The notes under the pieces are model-generated. The model ran no database searches, was not told the origin of the DNA, and was given only the letters and a program-made list of their open reading frames with translations. From assembly GCF_003854895.1 (NCBI RefSeq), contig NZ_CP033966.1:4774001-4838000 (forward strand): a stretch of DNA of 64,000 nt. Reading direction: 5' to 3'. This stretch comes from Pigmentiphaga sp. H8 (lineage in GTDB: Bacteria; Pseudomonadota; Gammaproteobacteria; Burkholderiales; Burkholderiaceae_B). The position numbers and the translations under genes are program-made. This document shows, piece after piece, positions 1-7,805 of the stretch. Position 1 is the first letter of the stretch, and every line of letters starts with the position of its first letter.

Positions 1-505
1 CGAACGGGTCGGCCAGCATGGGCACGTAATTGAGCTCGGGATAGTTGTTGAGGCGGCTGCACAGGCCGAAATCGACGTCGCCGTCGAGCACGGCCCGCTC
101 GATCTTGTCCGACCCGCCGTCGCGCACCGAAACGGTGATGGCGGGATAGGCCCGCCGAAACGCCGCCAGCGCCGGGGTCAGGATGTGCATGATCATCGAC
201 GGCGCGGCGGCGATGCGCACGTGCCCCCGCTGGCTCTTGGCGATGGCCTGGAGATCCCCGATGGCGCTGTCGAAGTCCCGCAGGATGCGCTCGGCCACGG
301 CCTTGAAGCGGACGGCATCGTCAGTCAGGACCACGCGCCGCGTCGTGCGGTCGAACAGCTTCAGCCCGACCGCTTCCTCGAACTGCTGGATGGTGGCGGT
401 CAGGGACGATTGCGTATGGAACAGCCGCGCGGCGGCCAGGGTGAACGAACCGGTTTCGGCAATGGCGACGAAACACCGCAGGTGACGCAGGGAAATCTTT
501 CTCAT
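1..505 (-). CDS. LysR-family transcriptional regulator (partial, 3' end outside window)
   Basis: The gene reads leftward from ATG at 505 and runs off the window, so 168 residues are visible. The N-terminus (MRKISLRHLRCFVAIAETGS) is a LysR winged helix-turn-helix, followed by the usual FDRTTRRVVLT wing and the start of the effector-binding domain. It lies 93 bp downstream of the coxG-like gene on the same strand, so it may be the last gene of the long catabolic operon or have its own promoter in that gap. By family habit it would control that operon in response to a pathway metabolite; this is inference. Confidence 0.85.
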   Translation of the reverse strand, partial: MRKISLRHLRCFVAIAETGSFTLAAARLFHTQSSLTATIQQFEEAVGLKLFDRTTRRVVLTDDAVRFKAVAERILRDFDSAIGDLQAIAKSQRGHVRIAAAPSMIMHILTPALAAFRRAYPAITVSVRDGGSDKIERAVLDGDVDFGLCSRLNNYPELNYVPMLADPF

Positions 506-598
506 GATGGCGAGCCTTCGAAAGACACCGCTCGAACAACCCTGGACGTGTTGCAGCGCGGTATTCGCGCCGGGCTCCCGCCGTGCGGCGTGGGCGGA

Positions 599-1048
599 TC
601 AGGTCTGGCCCGCCGTGACCGCCGTCTCGAAGCGATCGAAGAATTCTCCTGCGAGCTTCCTGGCGACTCCTTCGATCAATCTTGCTCCCACCTGGGCCAA
701 CTTTCCTGCGACCTGAGCCTGGGCATCATAGGCCAGGCGCGTACCGCCGTCAGCGGGGTCCAGCACCACATCGGCGCCGCCTTTTGCCAGGCCCGCCGCC
801 CCGCCGCTGCCTTCGAACACCAGCCGGCAACGCGCCGGCGCCTGCGCGTCGGCGATGGTGAAGGTTCCCGAGAACCGCGCCTTGACGGGGCCGATGGCCA
901 TCACGACCACGGCCCGGTAGCGGGTGTCGTCCTCGCGCTCGACCGATACGCAGCCGGGTATGCACTGCTGCAGGATGGCCGGGTCGAACAGGCTTTCCCA
1001 GGCGGTCTGCCGATCGACGGCCAGTTGCCGTTCTCCGGTGATGTTCAT
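599..1048 (-). CDS. CoxG/SRPBCC family protein (carbon monoxide dehydrogenase subunit G-like)
   Basis: A 149-residue protein of the CoxG family, a START/SRPBCC fold. It starts MNITGERQLAVDRQTAWE and carries the typical QQCIPGC segment near residues 27-33. CoxG-type proteins accompany molybdenum hydroxylases of the CO-dehydrogenase/xanthine-dehydrogenase family and are implicated in membrane recruitment or assembly of the enzyme. It begins 30 bp downstream of the iron-sulfur subunit gene, so it belongs to the cox-like operon. Family assignment is secure; its partner is inferred from position. Confidence 0.85.
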   Translation of the reverse strand: MNITGERQLAVDRQTAWESLFDPAILQQCIPGCVSVEREDDTRYRAVVVMAIGPVKARFSGTFTIADAQAPARCRLVFEGSGGAAGLAKGGADVVLDPADGGTRLAYDAQAQVAGKLAQVGARLIEGVARKLAGEFFDRFETAVTAGQT

Positions 1049-1078
1049 GAATGGAATGTCCTTGAGGGGGTTTCGGAT

Positions 1079-1549
1079 TCAGCCGGCCTTGGCCAGCCGG
1101 TCGCGCGCCATTTCGGTGGCCTTGACGATGCCGGCATAACCGGTGCAGCGGCACAGGTTCCCGGCCAGTTGGTCGCGGATCTGGTGTTCCGATGCGCAGC
1201 AGCCGCGCGCCAGCGCATCGCGCACCATGATGACCATGCCGGGCGTGCAGAAGCCGCATTGCAGTCCATGCGCCTCGGAAAAGCATTCGCGGATGACCGC
1301 CATCGCGGCATCGTCCTCGAAGCCTTCGATGGTCCTCACCGACCGGCCGTCGACCGCGGCCGCCAGCGTGATGCAGGCCCGCACGGGCTCGCCGTCCACC
1401 AGCACCGAACAGGCGCCGCACACGCCGTGCTCACAGCCCAGATGGGTGCCGGTCAGGCCGCAGTGGTCGCGGACGAAATCGGCCAGCGTCATGCGGTCCT
1501 CGACCTCGCCCGCCACCGGCGCACCGTTCACTGTCAATGCAAGCTTCAT
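1079..1549 (-). CDS. CoxS-like [2Fe-2S] subunit of a molybdenum hydroxylase
   Basis: A 156-residue small subunit of the xanthine dehydrogenase/CO dehydrogenase family that carries two [2Fe-2S] clusters and passes electrons between the Mo site and FAD. The plant-type cluster ligands are C39, C44, C47 and C59; the helical-domain cluster ligands are C98, C101, C133 and C135. The ATG at 1549 overlaps the stop of the FAD subunit gene by 4 bp (ATGA), which decides the start over a longer in-frame extension. Together with the genes at 1546-2379 and 2376-4787 it forms a complete three-subunit enzyme. Confidence 0.93.
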   Translation of the reverse strand: MKLALTVNGAPVAGEVEDRMTLADFVRDHCGLTGTHLGCEHGVCGACSVLVDGEPVRACITLAAAVDGRSVRTIEGFEDDAAMAVIRECFSEAHGLQCGFCTPGMVIMVRDALARGCCASEHQIRDQLAGNLCRCTGYAGIVKATEMARDRLAKAG

Positions 1550-2379
1550 GTCTGCTCCTGCAAGCGCGCGCACGCGCGTACGACCATGGTCCGATGCAGA
1601 TGGAACTCGTAGGACGACGCGGCCAACCCCGTAGCGTCCCGCACGTCCGCGTCCACCACCTGCCCGAGCTGCCGCGGATCGACCCGATCCCCTTCGGCCA
1701 GCAACGCCGATACGCGCCCCAGCCGGCACGGCTTGTCTCCCGCCGCACCCAGCGCCACCTCGGCCAGTTCCCGAGCCGGATCGCGTACGACGGCCGCGAT
1801 GGAATGGGCGAACTCGCCCGACTTCCGGCAGAACTTCTGATAGCTCCACCGAGCCAGATCGGACAGGACGGGCACGGTCACGCCGACGAGGATCTCGTCC
1901 GGCCGCAGCGCGGTCTCCATCAATCCGAGCTGGAATCGCGCCAACGGCAGCCGGCGCTCGCCGCCGGTGCCGCGGATGACGGTTTCGGCCCCCAGCGCCA
2001 GCAGCGCCGTGGGCCAGTCCGCCGCGGGATCGGCGTGGGCCAGACTGCCGCCCAGCGTGCCGCGGTTGCGCACCGAACGAAAGGCAATGCCGCCGGCCAC
2101 GTGCCGCAGGTAGCCGCGCGACGGATCCTCGATCCTGCCGTCCTCGATCATGGCGTGCGTGACGCCCGCACCGATGAACACGCGATCGTCCTCGGCCGCG
2201 CTGCGCCGCAGTTCGGCCAGTCCGGAGATGTCGATCATGGTGTCCGCCAGCGTCAGGCGCAGGTTCATCATGGGCACCAGCGACTGGCCGCCGGCCAGGA
2301 AGCGGGAGGTCTCGCCGCCGGCCGCCAGCGCCTCGTCCAGGGTCGCGGCGCGGCGATAGGAAAACGGCGCGGCCTTCAT
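1546..2379 (-). CDS. CoxM-like FAD-binding subunit of a molybdenum hydroxylase
   Basis: A 277-residue medium subunit. The FAD-binding PCMH signature AGGQSL is at residues 29-34, and the second flavin loop GTLGGSLAHADPAAD is at 107-121, both typical of CoxM/CutM/HcrB. The family takes electrons from the iron-sulfur subunit and hands them to an acceptor. Start and stop each overlap the neighbouring subunit genes by 4 bp, so the three are probably translationally coupled. Confidence 0.93.
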   Translation of the reverse strand: MKAAPFSYRRAATLDEALAAGGETSRFLAGGQSLVPMMNLRLTLADTMIDISGLAELRRSAAEDDRVFIGAGVTHAMIEDGRIEDPSRGYLRHVAGGIAFRSVRNRGTLGGSLAHADPAADWPTALLALGAETVIRGTGGERRLPLARFQLGLMETALRPDEILVGVTVPVLSDLARWSYQKFCRKSGEFAHSIAAVVRDPARELAEVALGAAGDKPCRLGRVSALLAEGDRVDPRQLGQVVDADVRDATGLAASSYEFHLHRTMVVRACARLQEQT

Positions 2380-4787
2380 TGCACCACCTCGCCTTCCCGA
2401 TGCGCGCGGGTTGCGCTCGGCGTGCCTTCGGCTGCCGCGACGATGGCGGCCCGCACGCGCTGCGGCGTCATGGGCGTTTCGTTCAGCTCGGCGCCCAGGC
2501 CGCGCAGCGCGTCGCGCACCGCGTTGGCGATCGCGGCCGGCGGCGGGATGGCGCCGCCCTCGCCCATGCCTTTCATGCCGTACTCGGTGTGCGGCGTGGG
2601 CGTCACCATGTGGCCGATCTTGATGGGCGGCGCCTCGGGCGCGCCCGGCATCAGGTAATCGCCCAGCGTCGTCGCCAGCGGCTGTCCATTCTCGTCATAA
2701 GGGATCTCTTCGTACAGCGCCGTGCCTATGCCCTGCACGATGCCGCCGATGATCTGGCCGTCGACGATCATGGGATTGACCACGGTGCCGCAGTCCTCGA
2801 CGCAGGCGTAGTCCAACAGATCGATCTTGCCCGTATCCGGGTCCACGGCCACCACGGCCGCATGCGTCGCATAGGTGAACACACCGGTGTCGACCTGCGG
2901 CTCGTAGGTCGTCGTCACGTCGAGCAGGGGCTCCATGCCCGGCGGCAGCGCCTCCTGCCGCAGATGCGCGATGCGGCCGATCTCGTCGAAGCCCATCGAC
3001 CCTTCGGGCCCGTGCACGCGTTCGTCCTCGAAGCGCAGCGCCTCGGCTTCGCACTTCATGGCGTACGCGGCGATAGCCGCCATCTTGGCGCGCAGCAGCC
3101 GGCACGCCCGGGCCACCGCGCCCCCAGACATGACCATGCTGCGCGAAGCGAAGGTCCCCATGCCGAACGGCGAGACCTGGGTGTCGCCATGCCGGACCGA
3201 CACGCGGGCCGGATCGATGCTCAATTCGTGATGGGCGATCTGCGACAAGGCCGTCTCCAGGCCCTGTCCATGCGACACGATGCCCACCATCAGCATCAGC
3301 GATCCGTCGGGCATCATCCGCGCCGTGGCCGACTCGTAGCCCGGGATCACCGGCGTGCCGCGCGAGACCCATTCGCCGCAGCCGTGCGCGGTCTGCTCGG
3401 TGAACGCCGCAAAGCCCACGCCAATCAGGCGGCCGTCGGCTTCGCCCTGCTTCTGGCGCGCCCGCACCCCGGCCAGCTCGATCAACCCGGCGGCACGCCG
3501 CACCGACTCGCCGTAGTTGCCGGTGTCGAAGAGCAGATTGGTGATGGACCGGTACGGCATGGCGTGCTCGGGCACCATGTTTTCCACACGCACCTCCCAG
3601 GGCTCGCGGCCCACGGCGTGGGCGATTTCGTCGATGGTGCGCTCGATGGTGAAACAGGCGGCCGGGCGCGCCACGCCTCGATATGCGCCTATGGGCGACT
3701 TGTTTGTGGCCACGGTATAGCTGCGGCAACGATAGCTGGGCACGTCATAGGGGCCGGGGATGTTCTTGGCAACCATGCCCGTCTCCATGAAAGGGCTGTT
3801 GGGCCAGTGCGAATAAGCCCCGGCATCCACATAGACCTCCACGTCCAGGCCCAGGATGCGGCCGCGTGCGTCGGCGTAGGCCTTCACCTTGTGATGATGC
3901 TCGCGGCAATGGATGGCGCTCAGCAGGTGCTCCCGCTTGTCGTCCAGCCAGCGGACCGGCCGCTTGAGCTTGAGCGCCAGCGCCGCCACCATCAGCTCTT
4001 CCGGATACAGCACGCGCTTGGCGCCAAAGCCGCCGCCCATGTCGGGCGAGATCAGACGCAACCGCCGCTCCTCGATACCCAGCACCTGCGCCATACCGAC
4101 CCGCGTCTGGTGCGGCGACTGGCTGCCCGTGTAGACGCACAGTTCGTCCAGCCGGTCGTCCCACACCGCCAGGATGGCGCGTCCTTCCAGCGGCACGGCG
4201 GACTGGCGGTTCATCCGGTATTCGCGCTCGATCACCACCGCGGCCTCGCGCCGCGCGGCCGCCAGGTCGCCGAACTCGGCGTCGCGCGCCACGTACACGT
4301 TGTCGCCCCATTCCTCGCGGATCAGGGGCGCGCCGGGCAGCGTGGCCGCGACGGTATCGACCACGGCCGGCAGTTCCTCGATGTCGACCAGCACCGAGTC
4401 GGCGATGTCCTCGGCCATCGCCCGTGTGGGCGCGATCGCCATCGCCACCGGCTCGCCGGCGAAGCGGACGCGATCGGTGGCCAGGGCCGGATGCTCGGAA
4501 TACTTGAAGCCGTCGATCTTGGGGACCGCCACGATGGGCTTGACGGCGGGAAAATCCCTGGCGGTGAACACCTGGTCGCGGTACTCGTCGGGAATGACGA
4601 TGCCGCGCACGATGCCGTGGGCGCTGGAACTGCGCACGAACGCGACCTCCAGCATGCCCGGCACGCGGATGTCGCCGACGAACTGCCCACGCCCCCGCAG
4701 ATGGCGCCAGTCCTCCCGGCGGCGCAGGCGCGCCCCGATCCCCTTTGCCGTCGCCGTGGACGAGCCGCTCGCATCCTTGTCGGTCAT
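2376..4787 (-). CDS. CoxL-like molybdopterin-binding large subunit
   Basis: An 803-residue catalytic subunit of the xanthine oxidase family. GGGFGAK at residues 251-257 contacts the Mo cofactor, and E743 in the MGEGG segment matches the catalytic glutamate. The active-site loop reads AYRGVAR (368-374), like the AYRGAGR of form II CoxL-type enzymes and unlike the AYXCSFR loop of true aerobic CO dehydrogenases. So this is probably a hydroxylase for an aldehyde, heterocycle or acyl-CoA rather than a CO oxidiser; the substrate cannot be read from sequence. The ATG at 4787 touches the stop of the upstream Bug receptor gene (TGATG). Confidence 0.92.
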   Translation of the reverse strand: MTDKDASGSSTATAKGIGARLRRREDWRHLRGRGQFVGDIRVPGMLEVAFVRSSSAHGIVRGIVIPDEYRDQVFTARDFPAVKPIVAVPKIDGFKYSEHPALATDRVRFAGEPVAMAIAPTRAMAEDIADSVLVDIEELPAVVDTVAATLPGAPLIREEWGDNVYVARDAEFGDLAAARREAAVVIEREYRMNRQSAVPLEGRAILAVWDDRLDELCVYTGSQSPHQTRVGMAQVLGIEERRLRLISPDMGGGFGAKRVLYPEELMVAALALKLKRPVRWLDDKREHLLSAIHCREHHHKVKAYADARGRILGLDVEVYVDAGAYSHWPNSPFMETGMVAKNIPGPYDVPSYRCRSYTVATNKSPIGAYRGVARPAACFTIERTIDEIAHAVGREPWEVRVENMVPEHAMPYRSITNLLFDTGNYGESVRRAAGLIELAGVRARQKQGEADGRLIGVGFAAFTEQTAHGCGEWVSRGTPVIPGYESATARMMPDGSLMLMVGIVSHGQGLETALSQIAHHELSIDPARVSVRHGDTQVSPFGMGTFASRSMVMSGGAVARACRLLRAKMAAIAAYAMKCEAEALRFEDERVHGPEGSMGFDEIGRIAHLRQEALPPGMEPLLDVTTTYEPQVDTGVFTYATHAAVVAVDPDTGKIDLLDYACVEDCGTVVNPMIVDGQIIGGIVQGIGTALYEEIPYDENGQPLATTLGDYLMPGAPEAPPIKIGHMVTPTPHTEYGMKGMGEGGAIPPPAAIANAVRDALRGLGAELNETPMTPQRVRAAIVAAAEGTPSATRAHREGEVVQ

Positions 4788-5815
4788 CAGTCGCGCTCCA
4801 GTCCCATGTCCTTGACGAGCTTACGGTAAGTCGTGGCGTCGTGGCGGCGCAACTGGGCAAACTCCGTCGAACTGATCAGATAGGGTTCCGCGCCCAGCGT
4901 GGCGAGCTGCTTGCGCATCTCCGGCGACTGCACCGCCTTGTGGATGGCGGCATTGAGCTTCTCCACGACGGCTGGCGGCATGTGGGCCGGCCCTTCTATG
5001 CCCATCCAGAAATTCATGGTGGCCGAGGGGTATCCCGCTTCGATCGCGGTGGGCACGTCGGGCAATATCGAGGAGCGCTCCTTGGACATCACCACCAGCG
5101 GACGCACTTGCCCGGCGCGCACGTAGCCTATGGTGGAGGGCAGCGAATCGAACACCATCGACACCCGTCCCGAGATCACGTCGGGAAAGGCCAGCCCCGA
5201 CGACTTGTACGGCACGTGGGTCATGGTGATGTTCATCGCGTTCTGCAGGATCTGGCCCGACAGGTGGCCGGTGCTGCCCGGCCCGGCCGAGGCGAAGCTC
5301 AGCTTGTTCCGGCCTTCGCCCTTGGCATAGCTGGCCATGTCGGCCAGGGACTTCACCGGCAGGTCGTTGTTGACCGCCAGGATGTTGGGCGTGGTCACCA
5401 GCGTGCCGATCGCGGTGAAATCGTCGATCGCATGGTAGGAAAGGTTCTTGAGCAGCACGGGCGCCACCACGACCATGGGCGGACTGGTCAACAGGATCGT
5501 GTAGCCGTCGGGCGGGGCGGCGGCCACGACCGCGGCGCCTATGGTGCCGCCCCCGCCACCGCGGTTTTCCGCGACCACCGACTGCCCCAGCGCGTCGCTC
5601 ATGGACTTGGCCAGCACCCGTCCGATCGAATCGGATACGCCACCGGTCGCATACGGAATCACCAGCCGGATCGGCTTGCTGGGGAACTCGTCGGCCACCG
5701 CTGCGGAGGGCGTCACCCAGGCCGCGCACACCATGGCCATCCCGGCCACGGCCCACCCGGCCCGCGTGGATGGCGACTTCACCTTACAACACCTGCCAGA
5801 GCTTCTCTCGATCAT
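4787..5815 (-). CDS. Bug-family tripartite tricarboxylate transporter substrate-binding protein
   Basis: A 342-residue periplasmic binding protein of the Bug/TctC family. An N-terminal signal peptide ends near residues 40-42 (SAAVA then DEFPSKPIRLVIPYATGG). The P-x-R-x-V-I/V-P and following Gly-rich loop are the family ligand-binding signature. It sits inside the cox/hyu operon, touching the coxL start, so it may capture the pathway substrate. No TctA or TctB membrane genes are in the window, so it must use a permease encoded elsewhere or act as a sensor. Confidence 0.9.
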   Translation of the reverse strand: MIERSSGRCCKVKSPSTRAGWAVAGMAMVCAAWVTPSAAVADEFPSKPIRLVIPYATGGVSDSIGRVLAKSMSDALGQSVVAENRGGGGGTIGAAVVAAAPPDGYTILLTSPPMVVVAPVLLKNLSYHAIDDFTAIGTLVTTPNILAVNNDLPVKSLADMASYAKGEGRNKLSFASAGPGSTGHLSGQILQNAMNITMTHVPYKSSGLAFPDVISGRVSMVFDSLPSTIGYVRAGQVRPLVVMSKERSSILPDVPTAIEAGYPSATMNFWMGIEGPAHMPPAVVEKLNAAIHKAVQSPEMRKQLATLGAEPYLISSTEFAQLRRHDATTYRKLVKDMGLERD

Positions 5816-5874
5816 CTCAGCCTCACGTGTTTAGGGAACTACGGGATGTCGCCTCCTCCGTCCTGCAACCTGCC

Positions 5875-6225
5875 TCAGACGGCGGCCACCACCACGATCT
5901 CGACTCGGCATGCCGGGTCATTCAGTTCGACCTTGCCGCAACAACGAGTGGGGGTCTGCCCGGGCACGACCCAGGCATCCCACACCGCGTTCATCGCCGC
6001 AAAATCGTCCATCGTCTTCAACCAGATCTGCGCGCTCAGCATCCGGCTCTTGTCGGTCCCCGCCTGCCCGAGCAATTCGTCCACCTTGGCCAATACCTGG
6101 CGGGTCTGGCCGGCGATGTCTTGCGAGCGGTCGTCGGGCACCTGGCCCGACAGGTAGGCAATGCCGTGGTGAACCAGCGCCCGGCTGCGCCGCGCGCTCT
6201 GGTCGATGCGTGTCATGTCACTCAT
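5875..6225 (-). CDS. RidA family protein (YjgF/YER057c/UK114)
   Basis: A 116-residue RidA-like protein. RidA members hydrolyse reactive imines or enamines, or act in ring-cleavage pathways as aminoacrylate deaminase-type enzymes. The conserved C-terminal segment around residues 98-112 (GKVELNDPACRVEIVVVAAV) includes the CRVEI arginine that in RidA proteins binds the substrate carboxylate. The ATG at 6225 overlaps the hyuB stop (ATGA). Its place between ring-opening and hydroxylation genes fits detoxifying or processing an imine intermediate; the exact reaction is unknown. Confidence 0.87.
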   Translation of the reverse strand: MSDMTRIDQSARRSRALVHHGIAYLSGQVPDDRSQDIAGQTRQVLAKVDELLGQAGTDKSRMLSAQIWLKTMDDFAAMNAVWDAWVVPGQTPTRCCGKVELNDPACRVEIVVVAAV

Positions 6226-7805
6226 GCTTTCTTCTCCAGTGATCCATAGGCGCCGCCGCCGGCGGTCTCCATCAATACGCGGTCGCCGGCGCGCAGCACG
6301 CGCGGCTCGGTGGGATCGACGGCCTGGCCGTTGATGGCCAGGCGTCCGGGCTGGCCGGCGCCGCCGCCCGCCAGCCCGGACGGCGCGGACTTGAGCTGGG
6401 TCATCAGGAACGAGGCTGCCGCATCCGGTGCATCGGGCAACAACTCGTACTCGAAGCGGATGCCGCAGCCGCCCGGCTGGCGCCCCTCGCCGCCGCTGCC
6501 GCGGCGGATCTCGCGCCGCAGGACACGGATGGGCGCCAGGAACTCCATCATCTCGACCGGGGTATTGCCCAGGTTGGCCGGAAAGCTCAGCGCCGAGAAC
6601 CCAGGCCGGCGCGCGTTGGCCCCCTGCCCCGCGTTCAGGAAGTTGACAACGGCGTAGCGCTTGCCCCGGTACTCGCCCGACATGGTCATCGACGAATTCG
6701 GCGACCCCGAGGCCCAGACCTTTTCGGGCAGCACCTCGGCCAGCGCCTTGAAGACGGCGCCCGGCAACAGATGGCCGATGGCGCTGCGGCCGCCCGACGC
6801 CGCGGGATAGGTCGGATTCAGCAGCGAACCGAGCGGCGCCTGGGTCGTGATGGGCAGGAAGCTGCCTTCGTTGTTCGGAATGTCCGCGCACAGCAAGGCC
6901 TTCAGGCCGTACACGGTGTAGGCGAACACGTAGATCGGCACCACGTTCAGGGCGCGCGGCAACTGCGCGGACGTTCCCGCGTAGTCGATGTCGATGCGGT
7001 CGCCGGCCACGGTCAGCTGGCAACGGATGACGATGGGCTCCTCGAAACCGTCGTGCTGCACGGTCGAGCGGTAGACGCCGTCGGGCAAGGCACGGATGGC
7101 CTCGCGCATGGCCTCTTCCGAACGCCTGCGCACTTCCGCGCCCAGCGCCTCGAGGTCCACCGTTTCCAGCGGCCCCTTCAGGCGATCGGCCATCATCCGG
7201 CACGCCGCCACCTGCGCCCAGATATCGCCCATGCCCTGCTCCGGCACGCGGATGTTCTGGGTGATCATCTCGATCAGCACCTCGTTGGGCTTGCCGTCGT
7301 CGAGCAGCTTCATCAGCGGAATCTGCAGGCCTTCTTCGTAGATCTCGCGGCTGCTGTTGCTGCGCAGCTTGCCGCCGATGTCGGGCAGGTGCGAGACCAC
7401 CGCACCGAAAGCCACCAGCCGGCCCTCGAAGAAGATGGGCGTGACGGTGGTGACGTCGTGCACGTGGCCCGAACCTTTCCACGGATCATTGGTGATGAAG
7501 ACGTCGCCCGGCTTGATGGTGTCGGCCGGGTACTTGTCCAGGAAATGGCGCACCGTCGCCGGCAGGCAGCCGATGAAACCGGGCAGGCTCATGGCCGATT
7601 GCGCCAGCGAACGCCCCTGGGCATCGGTCAGCACGATGGCGAAATCGTTGCCGTCCCTGACCAGCGTGGAAAAGCAGGTACGCACGAACGCGGCGGCGGC
7701 TTCGTCGACGACGCTGATGAGCCGCTTCCACAGGATCTCCAGTTCGACCGCGTCGAAACTCGTCTGCCGGGCGGCCGGACGCCGCCGCGAGGAAGTCTTG
7801 TCCAT
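6222..7805 (-). CDS. Hydantoinase B/oxoprolinase family protein (HyuB-like)
   Basis: A 527-residue HyuB subunit. The motif TNDPWKGSGHVHD near residues 102-114 is the hallmark of the B subunit, and a glycine-rich C-terminal half follows. With HyuA it forms ATP-dependent enzymes that open hydantoin, N-methylhydantoin or 5-oxoproline rings; relatives include acetone and acetophenone carboxylases. The ATG at 7805 touches the hyuA stop (TAATG); longer upstream reading is a frame shadow over hyuA. Both subunits look intact. Substrate is not determinable here. Confidence 0.9.
   Translation of the reverse strand: MDKTSSRRRPAARQTSFDAVELEILWKRLISVVDEAAAAFVRTCFSTLVRDGNDFAIVLTDAQGRSLAQSAMSLPGFIGCLPATVRHFLDKYPADTIKPGDVFITNDPWKGSGHVHDVTTVTPIFFEGRLVAFGAVVSHLPDIGGKLRSNSSREIYEEGLQIPLMKLLDDGKPNEVLIEMITQNIRVPEQGMGDIWAQVAACRMMADRLKGPLETVDLEALGAEVRRRSEEAMREAIRALPDGVYRSTVQHDGFEEPIVIRCQLTVAGDRIDIDYAGTSAQLPRALNVVPIYVFAYTVYGLKALLCADIPNNEGSFLPITTQAPLGSLLNPTYPAASGGRSAIGHLLPGAVFKALAEVLPEKVWASGSPNSSMTMSGEYRGKRYAVVNFLNAGQGANARRPGFSALSFPANLGNTPVEMMEFLAPIRVLRREIRRGSGGEGRQPGGCGIRFEYELLPDAPDAAASFLMTQLKSAPSGLAGGGAGQPGRLAINGQAVDPTEPRVLRAGDRVLMETAGGGAYGSLEKKA

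Noticed and set aside
185..1612. Long plus-strand ORF of 475 codons opposite coxG/coxS
   Set aside because: A high-GC shadow frame; the opposite strand has clear CoxS and CoxG families.
2379..4829. 816-codon plus-strand ORF opposite coxL
   Set aside because: Histidine/arginine/glycine-rich shadow of coxL without any family motif.
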